Assembly: GCF_000165425.1 (NCBI RefSeq)
Contig: NW_001799640.1
Coordinates: forward strand, 257,825 to 321,824
Origin: Paramecium tetraurelia
Taxonomy: Eukaryota; Ciliophora; Oligohymenophorea; Peniculida; Parameciidae
Direction: 5' to 3'
Length of the DNA: 64,000 nt
Every line of letters begins with the position of its first letter. The first letter of the stretch is position 1. The position numbers and the translations under genes were made by a program. Of this stretch, positions 37,062 to 50,221 are shown piece by piece. The notes under the pieces are model-generated. The model did not search any database. It saw only the letters and a program-made list of their open reading frames with translations, and was not told where the DNA came from.

Positions 37062-37449
37062 TTGTTTAAATTACTTTAAATTTTCACTAAAAATATTACA
37101 TTGTCCTCAAGATCTATTATTTGTTTAATATACCAATAAATTATGCTAATTTCAGTTGTCAATATAGTCTGGCCTATAAAGAAAGGGAATTAAGGGATAT
37201 TGAAAAAGGTTTCAAAATCCTTGAATTAGCAATACCAAAAATATTTTTAGCAACTAAAACTGGTTTCTTCCTAATTCTCGAATGTAAATTATAGATGCAA
37301 AGTAAAGGCTTGGTTGTAATAACGTATATTTAAAAAAAAGTCTTATTTTGATTTTTTGATGTTTTTATGAAATGAATTCTGTTTCCATAGCTTTTTATGA
37401 CTAATATTTAATTTTACGTAAATCATATAAAATTATCTTAAAATTTAAT

Positions 37450-39093
37450 ATGTTTCAGAAGCTCATTAGAAAAATAAGGAGTTTAAAAATGAGAAATTAA
37501 ATCATATTAGCCAACATCCTATTTCTAACCATTGTCATTTTATTGCCAATTTCAGCATTTTATGCTTAGTCGAAAATTTTTACTTATATATCAAGTCACT
37601 CAACTGAACTATTGCAAGTCTAGTAGGATAAAAGTCAACTTATAATTATTGGAAATATGTTAATGAGAAGAGTGGCTTTATAACATATAAAAAGTAATAT
37701 TATTGTTCTTATTAAGTAATAAACCAATTGGAATCTATTTCGAAATCTTACAATTATTTTGATTACAACAACATTACAATAGATTTGAAATATCCTCTGC
37801 CTGCGTGTGTTCCATCTGCTTATTTAAAAGGAGATGACTATTTCATCAATTATGAATCCTTTTGCTATCAAGCTAATGGATTAAATGATTCAATTACTCT
37901 GCCTAAAAATGACACTTCAGTTCAATCACTCCATTCCACTTTAACTTTATTGAGTGGTTACTCCATGATTTTTGGATTAGATATAGTGAAATTGAAAGAA
38001 TACTTTCATATCGGAGCTGTCTCGAACATTTAGTATCTGGCAACATACCCTGTTAGCTACCTAATCAAAACTTATAATGTACTAAAGCGACCTTGGTAAT
38101 AGACATATCATATTTAGGTATCAGAATCACGTTCAAGCCTATTCGAAGAACCCAGATTTGAACATTAGTTACACTCCCCCATTTAATCATTTTCTTAGTT
38201 AAACCTTGGAAGTTTCAATATGTTATTCAATTAAATCGAAAGCGAAGGAACTTATCGCTGTTTCTAAAACTCAATTAAGATTTGACTCATATATGATTCC
38301 GTAGATCCCCTATAATGTATTTCTATTGGATAATACAGGTGTTGTGTTATACACTAATTCAGATAACTATTTTAATGACTCCTAGTCAATCTATTTATAT
38401 AATTAGAGCATCACAGGTTTTAACAAAACTGATTGGCTAATAATCTAAGAAAATTCGTTAAACAACAATTAAACCCCCCAAATTTTCTACCATAAACTAT
38501 CAAATCAATCTGTGTATCTAATTGCATTTTAACTTCCTAATCAAGAATATACTCTCATCATGTATTTGTAATATATAATTTTGAGATACTCGAACATTAC
38601 TACTACAATTGAGATGTAAGGGAGATTGGATGAAAAAAATTAAGAATTAAATACGATCTTTATGAAGATGATAGTTTCTAATTTTTCCTTCTCAGTTTTT
38701 CTTATGTTACTTGAGTTTATTGTAATAGTGCAAATTTTCGCGCCTATTCATAGACTCACTATGGAGATTAGACAGCATACTTTGCGGGTAGGGAATAACA
38801 TTAACCGAGAAATCTTTAAGTTAATTAATAATAAACCAGTAGGCAATCAATTTTTAATTCTTTAACAAAAGATGCTAAATATTGAAAATTTATTAAACGG
38901 AAATTAAAACAATAAGAGCAAGATTTGCAAAATATATGAATAAATTTAATACAATAAAAAGGAGAGACCTTTCAAAGTTAAGTAATTAAGAAAAGCAACA
39001 TTGGATTTGAAGGATGATTAACACCAACTTAAACAAAAAATTAAGAATATCATAAAACTTCTATTCAATCATGAAGAAACAATAAATAATTGA
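37450..39093 (+). CDS. Cache-type membrane sensor protein
   Basis: 532 aa after introns of 23 and 22 nt. Two in-frame ATGs (37450, 37489) precede a basic stretch and the first membrane span (ILANILFLTIVILLPISAFY). An extracytosolic domain of ~390 residues has sequons and Cache-like features: NPDLNISYTPPF and the pair YNVFLLDNTGVVLYTNSD, typical of a dCache ligand-binding fold. A second membrane span (FSFSVFLMLLEFIVIVQIF) is followed by PIHRLTMEIRQHTLRVG, like a HAMP helix, and a short basic tail. No catalytic domain is attached, so it probably signals through a partner. The ligand is unknown. Confidence 0.75.
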
Positions 39094-39157
39094 TTGCAAT
39101 TAGCAATATAAGTTCTAGTGAATTGACTAAATACGATTAAATGGTGTCTCATTATAA

Positions 39158-39763
39158 TCAAGAATCGAATTTTCTTCTCTAATATGGTCTTCGTTGCTTA
39201 AATGCCACTCTTTTGTCTTGCTCTGCTTTCTTAACTGAATTCTCATTTTCCAAATTGGTTTTAATGAAGGATTCAACCGTCCCTTTCCTAATATTTAGAT
39301 TTTAGGCAGGCAACACCACAAATTTTTCTTAGGTCTTTAAATATAAAGGAAAATGAGCCGTCTGATAAGGCATATCATAATCTTTAAGGTTGCTTCTTGC
39401 AGCGTTTATTGTCTAAAGTCATTGTTAAACGAATACATTCTAAAACTCTTTGAATTGATCTTTGAGCTGTTTCCTTTGGATCATAATTTACTCATTGATT
39501 GCAGATGCCTTCTTCAGACATAATTTAACAAATTCTTCGTTTTCTGCATTATTATTATTATTCTAAAGTGGAGGTTGTTATTTAGCAAAGAATGATTCTT
39601 GATGTGATATGTAATCAGATTTAATATCATCAGCAACTCTTTCATATTCATGTGATTCCTAATAGGGTTGTTGACTTGATTGTTCACCATTGTAATCACT
39701 GGTGTATTTACTGATGATGTCAACATCTTGGACGTCGCTTTCTTCTTCATTTTGACTTGACAT
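39158..39763 (-). CDS. Hydrophilic protein of unknown function
   Basis: 193 aa with one 24-nt intron containing an in-frame TGA. The N-terminal half is acidic and Ser/Gln/Tyr-rich (starting MSSQNEEESDVQDVD), with a short Asn run. Residues ~85-115 form a helix (EFVKLCLKKASAIN, RKQLKDQFKEFQN). The C-terminal half is more basic: YDMPYQTAHFPLYL, NIRKGTVESFIK, FKQRRPYQRRKFDS. No family recognised. The convergent Cache-sensor gene stops 64 bp away. Confidence 0.6.
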
Positions 39764-39861
39764 TTATATTTCTATTTTATAATGTAAATAAAATAATATA
39801 CTCTTGCAATTGCAATCAATTAAAAAAAATTATGTTGTAAAGAATTGAAAATAATAAGAAT

Positions 39862-40522
39862 TCATTGTTTGCCTTGCAATTGATTCACTAACCCTTAAAT
39901 TTTATTATCCTTAATTTGTAAGAGCTATTCAAGTTTTTTAACTTTCAATTATAAAATTTCGACAGTTTCTTTTAACTCCGAAATTGCTTGATTCTTCTCA
40001 GCCAAGATGAATCCAAAATCTTGGTTTTGTAGGGGATCCTCCTACACTGACTATTTTTGTTGCTATTAATATTACTGTTGCTTTTATTATTCAAGTGCCT
40101 TTTTCTCCAATTCTTTTTATTGTTCCAAATATTTCTCAATCTTAATTTATAAAAACTTCAAAACTCTTTCAATAGCTTCTGGTGAACAAGCAATAACACT
40201 ATCAATATCATTTTTAGATAATTGAAATCCAAGTTTCTTGAAAACCTAACAGATTGTATTTATATGTACTTTCAAATTGAGAGTGCTCCAATTGTATTAC
40301 TTTTGTTAAACACTATGAGCTTGAGGGTAATTATGCTTCTCAACTAATTTGGGCAAGTAATGGTATACAATTTCAGCTACCATAGCTCCATCTGCAAAAT
40401 CTCTTTGAATATTCTTCTTAGCCCTTGAGAGTGGGAGTTTGTCTAACTGTAATTTAAATTTAAGAATTTACCCAAGCATAAATATTTTACAACTCTAATT
40501 CGGAAAGTGGAGGTAAATCCAT
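39862..40522 (-). CDS. SPEF1/CLAMP-like calponin-homology protein
   Basis: 203 aa after introns of 25 and 24 nt (the latter at 40246-40269). The CH domain is at residues ~1-105: LSELELQNIYAWLDKLPLSR, IQRDFADGAMVAEIVYHYLP, KLVEKHNYPQAHS, YNWSTLNLKVFKKLGFQLS, ending in CSPEAIERVLKFLQIKIEKY. This closely follows SPEF1 (sperm flagellar protein 1/CLAMP). A Gln-rich coiled-coil tail follows. SPEF1 proteins bundle and stabilise microtubules in cilia (central pair) and at the cell cortex; in a ciliate an axonemal or basal-body role is likely. The 24-nt intron has no TGA in frame. Confidence 0.9.
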
Positions 40523-40743
40523 AAAGAAGGTACAACTTAAATATAAAATAATTTAAATAATCTTGTAATAACATTGCTTTCAAATTAATAATTGTATTAT
40601 CACTTCTACGCTTACCTGACACTAAGGAATGATGTCCAAATCTTTGGATAAAATAATTGCAATTTTATAATTTAATTTTATAGCCACAATAAATGTTATT
40701 ATTATCCTAGCGCCAATCAACTTAACTCTAGGAATTAGAAATA

Positions 40744-41694
40744 ATGAAGGCATCCATTTTAGGTTTGAAGTCTTTTCGTTCTAGAAACCCTTCAAATGAA
40801 AGATCACAAACCTATTAGAGATCATTGAAATTTTCAATAGACAATTAAAGATAGAAAAACAATGGGCAATCATATTCTGGTGAAAAACAAGTAAAGAGTT
40901 AACATCATTCTATAGTTGAATTTAAGTTCATAGAACTAAAAGGTTGAAAATTTGATTGCAACTTGGACCCATCAAAAAAATTCATAATCTTTGCATTCAA
41001 GTTCCAATATAGTTATAACTGGTAAGTTAATTACTGATGTGCGTTAAGTTGCTTAATTGGATGATCAAAACAAGGAATCAATCAAGCCACACATCATTAT
41101 AGAAGAGGATGCAGTGTTTACAGAAGAAAGGGAGAATTAACCTTTTATTTAAAACAATAAACATAAGCAGGTTAAAACTCCAGTTCATTTGATTGCTCCG
41201 AACAAGAGTTATAAAGAGCAATGTATTAAATTTGTTAATGAAGAAACTCAAGAAATGAGGAAATGGAATGGAGTAAAGAAGTTACAGAATTAAAATTATC
41301 AAAGACCATAGACTACAAAGGCAAACCCTGGAAATTAAGCTAAATCATCACCTCTTGTGTTTAAAGAGCAGTCATTGCAGAATCCAATGAAAATATCATT
41401 TATAGATCAAACAAAACTCAATAAGCAATAGAGTGGACCAAATAATAATAAAAATGTGTTGTATTCTTCGAAAATAGTTAAAAAGAATAACATAGGCGTT
41501 CCTGAAGAAATTCAATAGGACAATTAATTCATTCCAGAATTAGAAAGACTAAAGGAGTAGATTTTATCAACATACTTAAAATAAAATCGTGCTCTTATTG
41601 GATCTTAAAATTAAATTCTAAAGTATATGAGTGTAATAAATTTAGAAATTTCGATTAAATCCTGTATATTTTAAAGCAGGATTTCCAAAAATGA
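40744..41694 (+). CDS. Low-complexity protein with C-terminal coiled coil
   Basis: 300 aa after introns of 25 and 23 nt. Basic, Ser/Gln/Asn-rich sequence; the start is MKASILGLKSFRSRN. Short blocks stand out: SIKPHIIIEEDAVF, QVKTPVHLIAPNK and EMRKWNGVKKLQ. The last ~60 residues form a helix (IPELERLKEQILSTYLK) running to ILYILKQDFQK. No domain recognised. Its stop faces the phosphatase stop 37 bp away, and the plus-strand frame stays open far into that gene, which is not meaningful. Confidence 0.6.
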
Positions 41695-41731
41695 AAATCT
41701 ATCTATATGGAGTATTAAATATGAAGAATTA

Positions 41732-42139
41732 TCATTTAAAAGTTTTGAGTTATTTCAAGAACCCTTGGTTAGGTTCTGCTCTTGGGTGTCTTTCTTTGAC
41801 GTAATTAAAAGCCTTTTCTGCATCAATAGATAATTTTCTCATAACATAGGCTATAATAATGCTAACCGATCTGCTTTAACCTCCATAACAATGAACTAAA
41901 ATATTTTTGTTTTATGCAACAACTTGATCGATGTACTGTATGCATTCTTCAAAATATTGTGAGATATCATTTTCTGGTTTATCTTCAATGAGGATGCATT
42001 TGTATTAAAACTTTAATGGGAAGTATTTTGGCAATTGTCCAATAATCAGAATATTTGAAATCTTTTGCTTTTTAAGCCAATATAAGTCTTTGGCATAGAC
42101 AATTGAGGACAGGTAAACATGAGGGATTATTTCTGACAT
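41732..42139 (-). CDS. Dual-specificity protein phosphatase
   Basis: 135 aa with no intron. It is a minimal DSP fold: it starts with MSEIIPHVYLSS, has the ECIQYIDQVV helix, then the P-loop HCYGGQSRS (HCX5R, with Cys and Arg present), then VSIIIAYVMRK and RHPRAEPNQGFLKQL, the usual 'R..v.PN.gF..QL' end. All catalytic parts are present, including an Asp in the IEDKPENDIS loop as candidate general acid. Likely a small cytosolic phosphatase of the atypical DUSP type. Substrate unknown. Confidence 0.9.
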
Positions 42140-42203
42140 TCAGTAGTTAAATCGTAAATAATATAATGGATATTTATAAATCATTAATTATCAATATAAT
42201 AAT

Positions 42204-43778
42204 ATGCAAACTGCATCTATATTTAATGGAATATATGTAGTATAAAAAAAGATATCTTCTGGGTCATTTGGAGTGGTGCTTCTGGGACAAGATAAAGAGA
42301 GAAATGTTGATGTGGCGATAAAAATAGAAAAAGAGGAGAATGAGGATGTGCGTTCATTAGAGAGGGAAGTTTAAGTCTTGGAAAGATTGTAAGGAACTGA
42401 TGGGGTACCGAAATTGTTGTGGCATGGGCAGTAGGATGAATACAATGTAATCATTCTGCAGTTGTTGGGGAAGGATCTATCCCATTTCATGAAGACAAAG
42501 AAGAAGTTTTCTTTTAAAACCACGATACAGTTGGGCATTCAAATTGTGCATGTTTTAGAGAGGATACATAACAAAGGTGTTGTGCATAGAGATCTGAAAC
42601 CAGAAAATATTTTATTCGGAATTGAAGATGAATCATCTAAAATATACGTAGTCGATTTTGGGATCAGCAAAATATATAGAGATGCTCAAGGAAATATTTT
42701 GTAATTGCTATTTGTTATGAGTTAGACCCTTCAGAGACAATGCATCATTTATAGGTACTACAAGGTATGCATCGATTGCTGCACATAAGGGTCATGAATT
42801 AAGTAGGAAGGATGATATCGAATCATTAATATATGTGTTATTGTATTTCATGAAAGGGTAAAGGAATCTTGAATTATCAGAAGTCTAGGCAGCTTCCATG
42901 GCAAAATATGCAGAATGTCAGTGATGAAGAAAGAACTGTCAAAGTCGGTGAAATGAAAATGAACATGGATCCTCGAGAATTGTGCAAAGATGTACCAATT
43001 GAGTTTGCTAAAATTCTAGAGTAAGTTGATTGTACTAAAGTCTATAGATATCTGAAATAATTACAATATAACAGTGACCCTAATTATTATTTCGTGTATC
43101 ATCAATTCGAAAAGGCTGCTGAAAATCAAGGAATCCAATTAGATAATATATTTGATTGGGATTAATAGTAATAGATGAAGATCTCACAGAGTAATAATGA
43201 GAATATAGATAATTTATAACGATCAAATACTCAATAATAATTGTAACCTCCTTAATCGACTGAGATGAAGAAATCAATTGAGAAACAAGGATCCAATTTG
43301 ATTAGATAGTAAATTTCAAGTTGTATCAGATAGATTAAGCAACAATCAATTTTTAATCCCACCTTCCCAATTGAAAAGACAAGATTCCCAGTAGCCCAGC
43401 GTGGTTTCTGGGAGTGTGATGTTGAGTACTTACAATTCAATAAGGCCCAAATACTAAGCTTCACAAATGGCTTTTGATATCAAAGTGTGTGATGATAATT
43501 CTCCTTAAGATATTAATTAGAATATGAAGTAGACTGCTGAAACAGGTAATTAAAATGGTGGATAAAATTCATGCGCTGAGACAGTTTGTTGGAAAGATTC
43601 AGTTTTTGAGGAGAACTTTGAAGAAATACCACTAGCTAAAAAGTACGGTATGCTCAAGTAGAAAGGAGTTGAAATGTATGTCATTTTATTGTATGAAAAG
43701 ACCAAAAAAGAGAAAAACTAGTTAAAGTCCAATTAAATAAAGGAAAAAGAATTGAATTTAGATATTAATTAATTATGA
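42204..43778 (+). CDS. Casein kinase 1-family protein kinase
   Basis: 488 aa after introns of 25, 31, 27 (43021-43047) and 25 nt. The kinase domain (~8-290) has [60 protein letters not shown], then [11 protein letters not shown] and the CK1-specific LPWQNMQN. The 31-nt intron restores the LPWQ block. The C-terminal ~190 residues are Gln/Asn/Ser-rich and unconserved. CK1 kinases are strongly expanded in Paramecium (known from that genome). This gene converges on the Rab2-like gene with 22 bp between stops. Confidence 0.92.
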
Positions 43779-43800
43779 CATTATTGAATTGTAAATATGT

Positions 43801-44500
<700 letters not shown>

Positions 44501-44510
44501 TTTTATAATA

Positions 44511-46179
44511 TCACTCAATTTCTAATTTTCTATACAGCAGATAATAACCCATATGCCAATCTCCACCTCCTCTCAAATCCAAAATATTTTCAATTTTCCT
44601 CTCTGCAGTCTTGTCATCATCATACCATATCCAATCATCTCCTGAATGATGCACCCAAGCCATATAATGTCCAGAGTCAGCCTCTCTTCCAGTATGAGCT
44701 ACAAATTATACAATTATATACTTAAAACTCCAATCAACTCGTAATTTCCTGTATCCAATCCATATCCATGTTTTCTATACAACTAATCATCATGATTCTT
44801 GATTTCCTCTTGTAATTTTTTGGCCTTAAATTGCTTGTAGATTTCTCTGGTATCATCAGGCACCATCTTACCAGATGCCTCTAAATCCTTTTTGAATTGT
44901 TCCAACTCATCTGTTTCCTTGGCAGCCATCTCCAACAGTTTCTTTTTTTCATAATCTCTTCCAGCTTGCAATACTTGTTGTAATTCTGGAGTGCAGAAAT
45001 CATATAACTCTAAAATCTTTGGGAATGCCACATTTCTCAAAATTTTGGCCTTCACTCCCTCCTTGCCCTATACTCCTTGTTTCCAATAAAATCTAACCAT
45101 CTGGCATAATAAATAACTAGGCTTTAAGAATATTATAAAATATCTTACCAATTTACTAATCCTTTGTGTTTTCTTATAGATATGGGTCTATTGATCAGTC
45201 TCAGAGATCTTCTCCATCTGCTCTTCCAAACTCACTGTAATACCTTCCACCAATGTGTTGACTGGTTTGCTCTGATTGTCAATAATACACATTAACTTTC
45301 TTCCCTTCTCGATAGCCACCTTCTTTGGTTCATCTGGTATGTCTTGATTCTCAATTGTTGATTCCAGTTCTATTTCAAAGAGTTCTTGGATTAGGTTTTT
45401 TACCTTTCCCTCTTCATTCTCGTAGGCGGTCAATGGTTAAATGGTCTAAAGGATGTTTTAAAAGCATTCGTCAGCGTCTTGTTGCTTGAGTTGCATTTGG
45501 TTGTCCCTTTAAGCGAACTCTGGATACAACTAGAAGAAAACCTAGACATATTTGGGAGATGGATTACGGCCAGAAAATTCTAAGGCTTAAATGGTTCGCC
45601 CTTGAGTTCAAGTTTTTGGAAGACATCCTTTAATGCATTAAAAAACTTGACACTTGATCCCTGTCCTTGCTTTGTGTTGCTCTTGACGTATTCATTCAAC
45701 TCGTTGACTCTTCTCAAAATTTAAATTGAGGCATTCATATAGCAAGTATTTCCCAAATTGACCAATCCTATTGGTAGAACAATCTATTAAAGTGGAGATT
45801 GAAGGACATACCCCTGCTTTCTCCTTCAATAGAATGGCCTTCTATTCTGGAGTGAGATCCTCTTCAAAAATTTTCTTGCCCTATTTCAAATTTAAAAGAT
45901 GCTCTTCCCGTGCTCCCATGACCATGATTTGTTGTCCCTAAGATATAAAGGTCTGTCTACATTCTTGAGATTCAATTTTGAAATGTCCTGGTCCTTTTTC
46001 AAGAGGGATCCCTTGATCATAATCTTCTATTTCTCAATGGGGACCTTGAGCAGTTCCTGGAGTGTCTCCTGGAACTTGAGTACAGTTCCATTGAGATCGA
46101 TGGGCACATTTTTGTGGATTTCAGTGGTGTATTTGATTTCTATTTGGATTATCTTGCGCTCTTCCTCTATTTGATCCAT
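44511..46179 (-). CDS. Ubiquitin carboxyl-terminal hydrolase 14 (USP14/Ubp6)
   Basis: About 530 aa with several short introns. The N-terminal ubiquitin-like domain (~residues 8-85; KVPIEKQKIMIKGSLLKK) is followed by the USP catalytic domain: Cys box GLVNLGNTCYMNASIQ, a QQDADECF helix region, CTPELQQVL as in human USP14, and the His box DSGHYMAWVHH with GGGDWHMGYYLLY. The domain order matches USP14, which docks on the proteasome through the UBL and trims ubiquitin from substrates. Cys, His and the downstream Asp are all present, so it should be active. Confidence 0.93.
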
Positions 46180-46219
46180 ATTTGATTAAATATTATTTTT
46201 AAATAAATTTGTTATTAAA

Positions 46220-47050
46220 ATGAATCCCAATACACCTTTCAATGAACGCTTCCATAAGATTCAGGAGAAATTGAATTCGATTCCCTTACAACATGATCAA
46301 TCCAAGGCTCATAGAATAGATACGATTTGCGGCAGGATCACAGCCGTAGAGGAGAGAACTCAAGACACAATCACATCTTACAACAGAAAGCTTGTAAGTA
46401 GATGAATATATGACTCATTTAGCATTCACTAAAGGACGAGATAGTTCGTTTGTAAAAGCAAATTGAGGAAGAAAACAATGCCTTCGAAACTCAATTTGAA
46501 CAAAGAGTAAGAGAGGTTGCAGCATTTGAGAGTCGCATCACAACCAAGTTGGAATAGGAAATAGCATTGAGAAGAGATGGAAATCTAAAATTGCAAGGAT
46601 ATTTGGATGAGAAGGTTTTCCCATAAATCTCAATATAATAGGTCGTATACTTGAAATCCGATATCCAGACTGAAGGCAAGATCAGATAAGAATAGACAGA
46701 GAACATTACTACATCTCTAGAGAACGATCTACCAAAATTGTATGACATGGTGAAAACAGAAGGGTAAGATAGAGAGGACAGTGACAATGGAACTTTGAGG
46801 AGAGCAGGAGATGAAATTCGTCGTCTTAATGAAGGTTTGGGAAATCAAAAGAAATTGAGGTACATCTTGATCATAGCATTTCATTAGAGAGGAATCAGAA
46901 ACAGCCATCTTTGAGATGCTCAAAGATCTAGTGTCGAGAGTGAAGAGTGAAATAGAAGAGGAGAAGAAACTAAGAGAAGAATCTCAAGAATCATTGTTAG
47001 GATTACTCGAAGATGCTGCAAATAAAATCTACAGAGCAGCCAAGGATTGA
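46220..47050 (+). CDS. SF-assemblin (striated fibre protein)
   Basis: 257 aa after introns of 29 and 28 nt. It is entirely coiled coil after a short head (MNPNTPFNERFHKI). Segments such as IDTICGRITAVEERTQD, DEKVFPQISIQ and ESQESLLGLLEDAANKI match SF-assemblin/beta-giardin. In ciliates these proteins build striated rootlets (kinetodesmal fibres) attached to basal bodies. The head carries a TP pair suitable for phosphorylation. It converges with the K+ channel gene, 31 bp between stops. Confidence 0.88.
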
Positions 47051-47081
47051 TTATTCAATGAAATAAAATATATAAATATAT

Positions 47082-50000
47082 TCAAATAAATTTTATTGTT
47101 TCTAATTTATTTTAATTTCTGATTCTTTAATTTTTTATTTAACCCTTAAATTATCGAGCTATTTCCCTAATATTATTATGTTTCAAATAATATTCAAAGT
47201 TCTTTACCTTGTCAAATCCTTCGAAAATCTCCAAATATTATCCCATCTTCTTACCCTGTTCCTCTTCCAAATTCTTATTCAGATATAGATACTCCATCGA
47301 ATTGTCATTCACTTTTATAAATGGCGTAACTACTATCTTTGTTTGTCTTCTCTATTAATCTCTCATTTGCTCACTTGTTTTCTTATCTGAATCCTGATTA
47401 CTCTTATTACTCAACACCGTGTTTTGATGATTCTGCTATCTCGTATTCAATTACATTTATTGAACATTTGAGACATTGTTTTAACGTATACTTTGTCTCT
47501 CAGCTCTTTAAATCTTACTGATAACATCTAAAATTCTATCTCTCTATTTACTTAAACAAATAAACATACAATCTCCTCATCCTTCAAAGCGTCAGTACAT
47601 GCTTGGAATGTCAATTTACGTTTTCCATATTATTTTGATAACCTGGAGTTTCGATCTAAGGCCAATAGTGTACTGTTAAGCACTTCCTTATCGACTTCTT
47701 GTTAATTTTCTATAATCTCATCATTGGCACTATCAGCAAAACTTGCTCCTTGTTATTGATATCAATTGTTGACTACCTCTGCTATCAAATAGACAACGCT
47801 GGTCATCTATTTCTTGGGAGATCATCTGAGTTTTGCACATGTATAAATAGATACTATTCCTTATGTCTAGAGATTCCTTTCTTGTGGAGATCTTTCTCTC
47901 TATCTTCCTTCTGTATTTCACTCTGTCAGATGGAATGTTCCTTCTATAATTGAGCAACACTTTGGCTCTATTGGGATATCCACACACCATTCTAAGATTA
48001 GACTATGTACTTACGGACACTCTTTGATGATATGAGTTGTCTTGTTGCAAGCTCGGCATGTAACATCAATCAATTCCTGTTTGTTCATAAATGAGATTTA
48101 TTGCACTAACTCACAATACTTAAACTAGTAATAATACAATCGAGATTTCTACATAATCATTTTGATGTTGTTGGAGAATATCTAAAAATTGAGATCTGTC
48201 TATTTTTAAGACATAAGAGAACTGATTTGATTTGCATGACATCTAGTAGGCTTAAGATTGAAAGAATTCCAATACACCAAAAGGAATGCCTTCCTACCTT
48301 ACTGTCTCAAGGACTTTAACAGTTTACTATTTGTTGTTCATAGTAATGTAAAAGGAAAGACTCCCATTAGATAGAATATAGAGATACTCACTTGGATCAT
48401 ATTGCTGCCTTTTCAAATATATATTTTACCTCATATATTGTAGATTCAGGAACGAACTTCTCTTCCACCATGGTTTTGGAGAGAGAAATCAAGAACTATT
48501 CACTGAAATTCTGAGTGAGGAAATTTATCTTCGATATCAATTTCATATTTGTATCAATCTTCATTTCCTCTGCCAATTGTCTCGGAATCAAATCACTAAA
48601 TTTGTACACTTCCCTATCATTATCCTCCATCTGATCACTCCATAAATACTCAAAGTATTTCCTAATCTTCTCAGCTAAGTGTTTGTTGATTCCCTTAATG
48701 CGAATAAATTTCTTTAAATTATTCATATCAGTCCTCACTTAAAAACTTCTCCTATTCCACTCTGCATATATCGTGTTTATATTCCCTATTGAATATCCAA
48801 ATACTCCTACTGCTGACAATGCCATTCCCACAGCAAATACTCTCTCCCTCAAGTTCTATGGAGTGATATCGCCGTATCCTATTGTCGTCATTGTTATTAT
48901 GCTCCAATAAAATGAATGCAAATATTAGTTAAACCAATATTCATCTTCTATATTCTGTACTTTAATCCAAGAATTCCCACTTGGATCTCCTGTCGATCCT
49001 ACTAAAAACCAAAGACAAGCTGAAAAATGAGCAGCTGCCAATATCGTGTAAACCAATTTAATTAAATCGAAGATAACTATCTAAATTGCTGTTAATTCTA
49101 ATCTGTCGAATAACGTTCTTGAGAACTTTTTAATTTGAAACACCTTTAATATAATCACCAAATCCAAGTATTCTAAATCAAATCTTAAACTTACAAAATA
49201 TGGGATTATCACAAAGATATCAAACAAAAATGCTAATTGTATATTGTCAATTTTACATGATCGAAAATAGTTCTTAGCTATCAAATATCTATTCTCTATG
49301 ACTGCTCCCTTATTGTAATAGCATGTGTTGAATTTCAATAGTATCTCAAGCATAAATGAGTATGATGGTAAGACATCAAAAATGATCTATCTTGCTTATT
49401 GAAGATCATCATTCGTACTATCGTCAAATTTAAAAGCTATTTTGGCTGATACATAAAGCACGTTAATATTCAAAATGGTCAATATGTATATATTCCACCA
49501 AATAGATGCCAGTGATTCCGGTCTCAAAATCAGTCTCTAATTCCCAAAATAGATTTTTAAGAGTTTAGTTTTTCTGATTGGGACTAAAATCCTCTGGCTC
49601 AAAAAATATATCAATTTCTGGAATCCTGTTGGTTTCTAGAAAATAAACAAATTTATCACTATTTTTACTTCGTACTTAAAGAAGTTGCGCAGCTGATAGA
49701 ATTCAAAATCTGCTGAAACGTCCCCTATTATGTCAAATACATTCTTCTTAATTAATTTAAAGCTTGTTGCGAAATTTGATTTTGTTATAAAACTAATAAA
49801 TCGCAATGTAATCATAAGTATCTCCAAAGCCTTGGTTTTCCAAATTTTATTACTGAAACCAAAGTTTTCGATAGAGTTGTGACTTTCTGATTAGATTGGG
49901 CTGTCCTCCTTATAATTAAGCATGGGTTTATTAGTTTGAAAACTAACTGCTCTCATTCTTTATTATCGTGCACTCGTTGTGCTCAATCTAAGTAAGCAAT

Positions 50001-50221
50001 TGGAAATACTTATTTTTTGATTCAATGATTATGCTCGCAAGATCAACTTGTCTATGTGTCCTTGAGTTCTAATTCTCATACAAATTTATTTCTTGGTCTT
50101 ATTCAGTCACTTTTAATAGAGATCGAACAGAATGACCATAATTCTCAAGGTCCAATTTATCCTCTTGTAATGATAAAATTCAATGATTACAAATTTCAGT
50201 ATTGAGATGATTAATTTTCAT
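47082..50221 (-). CDS. Cyclic-nucleotide-gated-type K+ channel
   Basis: Roughly 950-980 aa, many short introns. The start is MKINHLNTEI, joined by a 27-nt intron at the very 5' end and by a 22-nt one (GTATTT...ACTTAG) to the body. Six membrane segments lie at ~48.8-49.9 kb. The pore helix and filter read TMTTIGYGD, the K+-selective GYGD signature, followed by S6 and a C-linker (RKYFEYLW). A cyclic-nucleotide-binding beta-roll follows. Beyond it is a zinc-knuckle-like CRACNKTTHIIKEC, then a polar tail ending KNFEYYLKHNN...ETIKFI. The layout is that of the large ciliate family of EAG/CNG-like channels controlling ciliary beating and membrane potential. Confidence 0.88.
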
